Shown piece by piece: positions 56,561 through 64,000 of a stretch of DNA of 64,000 bases (the first letter of the stretch is position 1; each line of letters begins with the position of its first letter). The notes beneath the pieces were generated by a model that was given only the letters and a program-made list of their open reading frames with translations, did not search any database and was not told the DNA's origin. Made by a program: the position numbers and the translations under genes. The stretch is from Galaxea fascicularis (taxonomy: Eukaryota > Cnidaria > Anthozoa > Scleractinia > Euphylliidae): NCBI GenBank assembly GCA_948470475.1, contig OX419345.1, forward strand, positions 16,413,363 to 16,477,362, read 5' to 3'.

Positions 56561-57894
56561 GTGAGTTGACTTGTTTATTGAATGCATTCTCTGTGCTAAA
56601 TACTGTGTGGTTCCAGAAAATATCCATACGGAGGGTCATTGGAAATTCGAAGGGGAAGGGGTCCTCAAAGGCCAAAATTTTTAAAGGAAAGTATGACGCT
56701 TAACTGGAATTTCAAAAGGCATGGGTGGGGCAGGGCGGGGGGGGGGACTCAAGTCAAAATACCCTCCATGGCAGTGTATTGGTACATGTATTTTCTAAAA
56801 CAACACATTGATAATAACCTTTTCCAACATGATGTTATGTCGTTTGAATCAATCATTAAGCTTGCAAACGTTTGTTGATTAGTTTTCTGTAGCCATGGTG
56901 GTTGTGACCATTTCTATATGATGTAACTGACAAGCAATATTTTTCAGCTGTGGTGCTGTTCATAATGTTGAACACATTGATTCTTACTTTTGAGTTTGCG
57001 TGTGAAATCCTAAACTGAGACCAGTAAGAACACTACTGAGACGTCTCCTACATATAGCTAGCCTCCAACACTGTCTGACAAAGCTCAAAGCATTTATAGC
57101 TCGAGAAAGTCAACCTCGATGAACATGCTAGAATTGTACTAGTGTTGTAATTTTCCAAACCAGGAATGCCTTTCCCAAGCAGAAAACAAACCACAAAGAT
57201 TCAATCCTTAGAGGGCACTTCCAAATTTCCTTACCCATGCAGCTGCTTCTTTTCAAAACGTTGCCAAAAACAACAAGCAAAACGACTGGCTATATTTTAA
57301 TAGCATGTTGTCAAACCATATCAGCAATCAATACTCCAAAAACTCCTACAATTTTTTCAAGAAGTTGGGAACCAACCTCAAAGCTTAAATTTTAACAACA
57401 AAAGATCATACAGGTGTAACTGTTCTCTTACTACATTAGGAATTGTTGTAGTGACTGGTGTATTATTTTTCATTCCTTGGAGCCAAACAAGTGTTTTTGA
57501 TGAACCATAAGCAATGAAAGTCTCCAAGAATCTTGTACACATAACAAAGAAACAAAGGTACAAAAATCAGATTTAATTTTAAATGCCATAGGAATTCCCA
57601 GAACATATAAAAAAATCGGTAAAAATATTTTTAAGGGTTTAAATGGAGTTGCTAAAAGTTTAGCTGAACATAGCCAGTAACAGTAATTTTGTATTTGCCA
57701 TTTTCAGTTAAGCTCTCTCCTAACTTGATGACCATGCCTACATAATAATGAACAAACGCACAAATACACGAGGAAAACCCACACACACTAAAAAGTAAAT
57801 AAAAAACTCCATGAACGCATTGACAAGACTTCATCTCAACACTAACACGCGAATCAAAAGGCCGACGAAAGACTGAAATCCGTGTGCTTGTGTT
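56561..57894. other. No gene seen
   Basis: Intron or intergenic. A short G run lies at 56738-56746. Confidence 0.4.
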
Positions 57895-58215
57895 CAACAA
57901 TGTCTGTATGTACTCTTGTGCTTATGTTTCTAAATGTCTGTATGCACTCTTGTGCTGGTGTTTCTCAGTGCCTCTATTCACTCTTGTGCTTATGTTTCTA
58001 AATGTCTGTATACACTTTTGTGCTGGTGTTTCTCAGTGTCTGTATGGACTCTTGTGTTTGTGTTTCTCAGTGTTTGTATGATTGTACTCTTGTGTATGCC
58101 AGAGTGCATACAAACAATGACAAGAACACAAGAACCAGAGTGCATAGAGACACTGAAAAAGACAAGCACAATGGTGCATACAAACACTAAGAAACACTAG
58201 CACAAGAGTGCATAA
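57895..58215. repeat. 34-bp minisatellite, with an orientation switch
   Basis: From 57895 to about 58085 the unit appears as TGTCTGTATGCACTCTTGTG then CTGGTGTTTCTCAG; from about 58105 to 58215 the same unit is on the other strand. The switch is at 58085-58105. Both halves are imperfect. Confidence 0.88.
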
Positions 58216-59341
58216 TAGCCTGCGTAGCAAGCGTTTCCGTGGGGTTTAGGAGCAAAGAATTACCGCGCAAAAAAAGACGTGGAAGGGGGAGGGGGAGGGG
58301 AAGGAAGGAAACGCTTGCAGACAAACCCTTGGATTTTGAAAACCGCCTACTTAGCCTTTCATGCCTGAGTGATTTCATGCTGTCATCGGCTGTCATAAAT
58401 TAACCAATAAGATCTTCGCCCTTCCGTAACGGAAGTGAACTTTGAACCAAAACAAACCGTATCTTGCAATTTCATAGTTAAAATTTGGTAATTTACAATC
58501 TTAAAGGAAGGACTGCGAGGGCGAAGTTTTAGCAAAAATCTGCCAGGAAGTTTGAATTGAGGTTGAGGTTGTAATGTAGTTGAGGTTTTAAAATGATCCA
58601 AAATGTGACAAGCATTCAAGTCGCGTTTGTAATTTTGACGAGTTTACATAATAGTTCCCCGCTTCGAGAAGACTAAATATTTGGCAATTACTGTATGTGA
58701 CAAAAACTGGTATGCCGCAGCTAACCCAAACGTTCTAAATGCTGTCAAAATGCTTCTAATTAAATGTCAGAGAACCTAAAATCGTGATGTTATGTCAGAC
58801 GGTATCACTGGGTTTTCCAGCACAGTATTCTTGGACGAGGTGCGAAATTTATGTCCCGTGGACCTTTGTCCCATGGTTTATTACCTCGTTCTTGGCGAAT
58901 GTGGCATTCAAGAAAGTGATGTTAAAATTAAAGGAACAGCTGTAAATAGTGTCACACTTTCTTCTGCAATAATGTGCAATAATGTGCATGCTTCGAAATC
59001 CTAAAGCGTCGGCATTGTACTACAGGATTTCCACCGTAGTGTCGAAACTCACGACTAAATCCTCGTTCGGCGAGAAATTTTTGTAAACAATCTTCCCATT
59101 CTTCTGCCAACCTGTGATCGACACATGTCAATGTTTTACTGGTCTAGCCAATCACGAGCCCCGTTCGCTGGCGAACGGAGATTTTCAAAATCCAGGGGTT
59201 TGTCTGCAAGCGTTTCCTTCCTTCCCCTCCCCCACCCCCTCTTTCTTATTTTGGCTCTCGTCCCAATTTCGCGCGGGCAAAATCCCGTTCCTTGGTCTTT
59301 TTTGCTCCCCAACCCCACGGAAACGCTTGCTACGCAGGCTA
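58216..59341. mobile_element. 1.13-kb Mutator-like element with 9-bp target duplication
   Basis: TAGCCTGCGTAGCAAGCG at the left and its exact reverse complement at the right, flanked by AGTGCATAA on both sides (58207-58215 and 59342-59350). The inverted arms extend for about 130-185 bp (GAAGGAAGGAAACGCTTGCA and TTTTGAAAA are shared). The middle is non-coding. A 9-bp duplication and long inverted arms fit Mutator-type elements. The duplicated bases are also part of the minisatellite unit. Confidence 0.75.
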
Positions 59342-59350
59342 AGTGCATAA

Positions 59351-60126
59351 AGACACTGAGAACCACAGGCACAAGTGTGCATGCAGACACTGAGAAACAC
59401 AAGAACAAGAGTCCATACAGACACTGAGAAACACGAGAACAAGAGTGCATTCAGACACTACGAAACACATGGACAAGAGTACATACAGAAACTGAGAAAC
59501 ACAAGCACAAGAGTGCATAGACATTGAGAAACACCAGCACAAGAGTGCATACAGACACTGAGAAACACAAGCACAAGAGTGCATACAAACACTACGAAAC
59601 ACATGGACAAGAGTGCATACAGAAACTGAGAAACACGAGAACAAGAGTGCATTTAGACACTACGAAACACATGGACAAGAGTGCATACAGAAACTGAGAA
59701 ACACAAGCACAAGAGTGCATAGACATTGAGAAACACCAGCACAAGAGTGCATACAGACACTGAGAAACACAAGCACAAGAGTGCATAGACATTGAGAAAC
59801 ACCAGCACAAGAGTCCATACAGAAACTGAGAAACGCAAGCACAAATGCTCATACAAACACCGAGAAACACAAGCACAACAATGCATACAGAAACTGAGAA
59901 ACACAAGTACGGAGTGTATACAGACACTGCGAAACAGAAGAACAAGAGTGCATGCAAATACTGATTTACTCGAGCACACGAGTGCAAACAGACATTGAGA
60001 AACACAAGCTGATAAGAGTGCATACAAACACTGAGAAACACAAGTACGGAGGGTATACAGACAATGCGGAACACGAGGACAAGAGTACATACAGACACTG
60101 AGAAACACGAGCACAAGAGTACATAC
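59351..60126 (+). repeat. 34-bp minisatellite, main block
   Basis: Unit ACACTGAGAAACACAAGCAC then AAGAGTGCATACAG, about 23 copies with substitutions and a few short units of about 29-30 bp. A larger periodicity is visible: the group at 59458-59590 recurs at 59660-59800. The reverse strand is open in several frames because 34 is not a multiple of three, and this yields Cys/Leu/Val-rich pseudo-proteins that are not genes. Confidence 0.93.
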
Positions 60127-60640
60127 ATTCAACGTGCTGTCGCTAGGTTTGTTTCCTCTGATTATTCTAGTTATTGTAGTGTGACAGATGGACACACTCT
60201 TTGGGCTGGGATAGTTTCGAAAAAAGTAGAAACGTAGACTCAGTAACTATGATGTATAAAGTTGTTAACAACTTAGTCCATATACCTCTTCCAAATTCAG
60301 TTCATCTTTCATATCATCGTCATAAGTTTATGCATATATTTGCAAATTCAAATGCAACTGCATACAAGCATTCTTTTTTCCCAAGGGTAATTTCCGTCTA
60401 GAACAGTCTGCCAAGTGATGCTGTCTGCGCAGAGTCAGTTAGGTCTTTCCAAGCTAAGTTAATGCATTAAGCCTCATGTAGAAACTACATTAATTTATTT
60501 AAGTATTATGTAATAATAATGATAACAGTTAACCTAAATATTTTCCAATAAGCGTTACGATAGGCTCGGACTTCGTCGGACCCATCTGACCTTTTAGCAT
60601 CCTCTAATAGTGTCTCTCACTTAAAGGATTAATAAATATG
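60127..60640 (+). mobile_element. LINE C-terminal fragment inside the minisatellite
   Basis: The start reads QRAVARFVSSDYSSYCSVTD, later VYKVVNNLVHIPLPNSVHL and YKHSFFPRVISV and NSLPSDAV, which is a LINE reverse transcriptase C-terminus with frame breaks. TAATAATAATGATAACAG at 60511-60528 looks like tail sequence. GTACATACA occurs at both edges of the insert. Confidence 0.7.
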
Positions 60641-61163
60641 TATGTACATACAGACACTGAGAAACACGAGCACAAGAGTACATACAGACACTTAGAAACA
60701 CAAGAACAAGAGTGCATACAAACACTGAGAAACACCAGCACAAGAGTACATATAGACACTGAGAAACACGAGCACAAGAGTGCATACAAACACTGCGAAA
60801 AACAAGCACAAAAGTGCATACAGGCACTGAGAAACGCGAACACAAGAGTGCATACAGACACTGAGAAACACAAGAGCAAGAGTGCATACAGACATTGTGA
60901 AACACGAACACAAGAGTAGATAGAGACACTGACAAACAGAGGAACAACAGTGCAGTGAGAAACACACATTGAGAAACATGGGCACAAGAGTGCATGCAAA
61001 CACTGAGAAACACGAGCACAAGAGTGGATACAGACACTGAGAAACGCAAGCAGAAGAGTCAATACGAATACTGAGAAGCACATGCACAGGAATGCATACA
61101 GACATTGAGAAACACACAGGCACAAGTGTGCGTACAGACACTGAGAAACACGAACACAAGATT
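60641..61163 (+). repeat. 34-bp minisatellite, right block
   Basis: About 15 copies of the same unit in the same orientation as 59351-60126, more diverged toward the right end. Confidence 0.92.
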
Positions 61164-61236
61164 CAACATTTAACGTTTCGTAACGAAGTTTGGAGCATTT
61201 TTCTCGATATATTTATTCCATGATGAACTGTGTTTA

Positions 61237-61394
61237 AAGAGTTTCAAATTTCCCGCCAAAAACCTTAGAAAAAATACGGCGCTCAAAATACGCATGCGCC
61301 ACTTAAAAAAAAATCAAATATTTGTCTTTTAGTAACCTCTGTTCAAATGGTTTCAATTTTCCCGCCAAATACGGCGCTCAAAATACGTATGCGC
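61237..61394 (+). repeat. Short direct repeat, two copies
   Basis: GTTTCAAATTTCCCGCCAAA with AATACGGCGCTCAAAATACG and CATGCGCC recurs about 100 bases later, at 61338-61394, with ATACGTATGCGCC. Confidence 0.75.
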
Positions 61395-62442
61395 CTTAAA
61401 TTCGTCCAAGACGTTTTATAGGTCGGATAAGTGACGCGTCGAATTAAACGCAAACATTATTTTAATGTATGCAAATTATTGTTTTAAGAAAATGTAACCT
61501 CTGACCAGGAACACTACCCACGGAATCAAATTCGACTGTATTAATTTCGACGTCTAAAACCACACAGCAATTTATGTCGACGGATCGACAAATTTAATGT
61601 GGATTAAATTCGTCTGAATTAAATTCGACGAGATAACGTGACGCATAAACTAGGTCTAAGTGGAAATTTTAATTGCATAGTTTGACTATCTACAGGTTAC
61701 CACAGAGCTGCATAAAAGGACATCCAAGTCTTGTGTATCACTAATTCTGTCCTCTGTATTTCATCCCTAAAAATATTTAAATATTTTACAGGCAGTACCA
61801 AATGACGTAAAATACGAGTAACGTAGTGAATTACATATTTTACCTAAATTACATAGAATTCAGAGGTGCTCCGAAATAGATTAATTAACTTCATTGATAA
61901 TCTCCGTTACTTAAAGACAGTCATGGATTTCGATTAAAATTTCAACTTCAGCCTTTTTCCAAGTTAGATCTGGGTAAGTTTGTCATCTTATCCAGTTAGC
62001 AAACTGTAATTAGTGCTGACTATAATGCCGTCGTGATAACCCGTTGCTAGAATCTAAAATTATTGCCATTTCATTGATAGCTACTTAATAATCATTACAC
62101 TAAGGTGGCGCTGTTAATTTACTCTCTTGAACTAAACATTTCATAAAGCTAATTCTGTACTTTTGTGCTCCGACAGCCATATGAAGCTCAATTCTGCCTC
62201 GCCCTGTGGGACCCTGTGGGCTTCCGTGTTTCTCTGTTTACCGCCACCTGAGTGGACTGCGACTATACCCGGCTTGGTGGTTCGCAATAGCTAAGTGTGT
62301 CATAAGTTATTTTCTTCGTAATAAATCCGAGAAATTCCACAATAAATCTACATAAACCTAGACATAAACCGGGGGAGGTAAAGAGAGATGTTGTTCAGTC
62401 ATTACTTTCAACTAACCGTAATTTCCTTCCCCTCTCGCTCAG
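61395..62442. other. No gene seen
   Basis: AT-rich, with several AATTCG/CGAATT words near 61525-61630 that could be remains of a fold-back element. Confidence 0.35.
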
Positions 62443-62575
62443 GGGTTGCATGACAGCTGATGACATCACAAGAGCACCACATGTGAAGGACGGAAAGCAC
62501 GAGGAGGATCCCAGAATGTCTCTTGGAAACAAGGATGACGAATTGAGAACTTCAACTCGGTATTACTGGATTCAG
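62443..62575 (+). CDS. Candidate exon, or decayed duplicate of the exon at 63295
   Basis: Acceptor CTCGCTCAG and donor GTTAAT. The frame from ATG 62450 reads MTADDITRAPHVKDGKHEE and on to RYYWIQ. Its DNA resembles the exon at 63295 (ATCACAAGAGCACCACA against GTCACAAGAACACCACA), so one is probably a duplicate of the other. Spliced after 56560 it would hit a stop within four codons, so it may be a dead copy or an alternative start exon. Confidence 0.3.
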
Positions 62576-63294
62576 GTTAATATTTCTTTATTTATAGAGA
62601 AAATTGACTGTTTTGCGTTAAGCAGCTTAAGAGCCGAAGTGCTCGCGTATCTAGAATAGAACAATCCAATAAATATCGTAACTGAGGATCCTCACAACCG
62701 CAACAGACAAATAACAACTTTACAGTTACCGTCATCTTTTATTGAATGAAGTAATTGTGTGAATGATATACATAAAATAAATCCTATATAAAGTAATTAT
62801 TTCAACAAGCCGGATGCGTTCTAAAATCATTTGCCTCAACTAAGACAAGAAACACTTTTGGGTGAAGCTCCGCCCTACAAAGGGAAGACAGGAAGAAAAT
62901 TTGATCAAGACTTCGTAAAGTGTTCTTAACGTTTTCGATCGTAATACCCAGGAGGAGTGAAATTTAAATTTGGTCTAAAAACAGTGTTTCAGTTTCAGGT
63001 AAGAGAAGGTTTAAAAAAACCCTCGAATCTGGCTTTTAGACCCAGCATGTTAAATGGTATAGAATGATGGAGGTATCTACAGAGCAGCTCGTGGAATCTT
63101 TACTTTAAAGACATTCAAAGTAGAGTAAAACAAAAGCATGACTTGAAGCAGTTGTAGACAATCGGAGCTAGACGTTAAAGAGTTCCAGCTCTCTGTTGGC
63201 CCGCAATCATTAAAAAAAAAGCCTCATTGAAATAAAAAAACAATGTTTATTTTCAACTAACATCAGTTTTTCTTTAATCTTGACGGGTTGGCAG

Positions 63295-63406
63295 GTGCTC
63301 GTAACGTCACAAGAACACCACACAAAATGGACTGGCATCACAAAGAGGACGTTGGATTGTTTGAATCTCTTGGCAAGACCATCATTGGGAACTTAAATGG
63401 ACGAAG
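63295..63406 (+). CDS. Candidate second coding exon, gene continues beyond the window
   Basis: Acceptor GGTTGGCAG and donor GTTAGT. Two bases complete the codon left by 56560, then the frame reads ARNVTRTPHKMDWHHKED and GLFESLGKTIIGNLNGR, ending with two bases. The composition looks like real protein. I do not recognise the family. The intron from 56560 would be 6.7 kb and include the whole minisatellite complex. Confidence 0.35.
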
Positions 63407-64000
63407 GTTAGTACTTTTGTATATTTCTAAAGGAAATAGACTGCTTTTCATTTGACTGTCAATTAATAAAAACCAAAGCGATCGATGAGAGCAATAAAGC
63501 AGTTACAACAGTTACGAATAAGTCGGTGTCGTTCAATCGGAACAAGTTTGGCTGCGTGTTGATTCGCGCTCCGTTTTAAAACAGTTGTTTTTTTTTTTTT
63601 CACATATTCTGTGGTGTAGAACCTATTTATTCCGTCCAATTTCAAGCAAACTAGAACATTTATGGGGTTTAACGTTCAGAAACGCAGAAATGACAGACGG
63701 CCTAACAACACCATTTCTTCAGTTTTGCAAGGATTTTTTTGGAAGCTGCTTTAGAATTGATATTCATAACCAACTGCATTAATTTTTACGGCAAAGCTAC
63801 ATTTATTCAGAACGCTGAGCCGAAGAATCAAGCACAAACGTATCATTTTAACTGGCAGATTACAGGCCCAGAAGTTGCTATTTTGCATTTTATAATCACT
63901 TAAAACTGCCAACTGATTATACCACGTGAAACGTTTGCTCGAAAGAAACTGTTCATACAACAGATGATATCTTCTCATCGCAGTTGACTTACGAGTCAAA
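63407..64000. other. No gene seen at right edge
   Basis: AT-rich, with a T run at 63587-63600. Probably intron of the gene suggested above. Confidence 0.35.

Noticed and set aside
59592..60195. Frames of 178 and 180 codons on the - strand
   Set aside because: They follow the 34-bp minisatellite exactly, in several overlapping frames with the same residues. Repetitive DNA explains them; there is no domain.
60604..61159. Frames of 142 to 173 codons on the - strand
   Set aside because: Same minisatellite effect in the right block.
1..64000. CRISPR array, rRNA or bacterial operon
   Set aside because: No spaced identical repeats with unique spacers, no rRNA-like sequence, and all supported genes have introns.

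Overview
The window looks like a nuclear genome segment of an animal, most likely an anthozoan cnidarian such as a stony coral or sea anemone. It is AT-rich, its genes have introns with ordinary GT-AG splice sites, and the introns are full of LINE, Penelope-like, SINE and short inverted-repeat elements. One gene is a clear animal SVOP-type transporter. The phylum is inferred from style and memory; no species can be named. There is no sign of bacterial operons, CRISPR or rRNA.

Layout. Positions 1-34530 hold a local cluster of four related genes: paralogs 1, 2 and 3 on the + strand and paralog 4 on the - strand, convergent with 3. I do not recognise the family. Each member has a short Cys/His motif (HTPxC, three residues, C, three residues, HH), then ankyrin repeats in one large exon, then a phase-1 intron, then a last exon with a Ser/acidic linker, a conserved block and a C-terminal coiled coil with a basic KRK patch. 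Paralog 1 has two extra upstream exons. Sites that resemble SUMO-interaction and SUMO-acceptor motifs occur in some members. This cluster is the best candidate here for an undescribed system.

Positions 36935-52651 hold one gene of 16 exons that reassembles in frame into a 502-residue major facilitator protein of the SVOP (synaptic vesicle 2-related) type. Nearly every long intron carries a different small transposon or tandem repeat. From about 54.3 kb a further gene may begin, with three or four small candidate exons; it runs off the right edge.

Mobile DNA is the other theme. There is an intact 1201-codon LINE ORF nested in a Harbinger-like element; an ISL2EU-like element with decayed THAP-transposase and SAP/SWIM genes inside an intron of paralog 2; a Penelope-like 3' fragment and three hammerhead-like motifs; tRNA-derived SINEs of three kinds; a Mutator-like element with a 9-bp target duplication and a LINE fragment, both inserted in a 34-bp minisatellite at 57.9-61.2 kb; and about fifteen MITE or fold-back elements. 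All coordinates were read by eye, so element edges are approximate by a few bases unless a target duplication fixes them.
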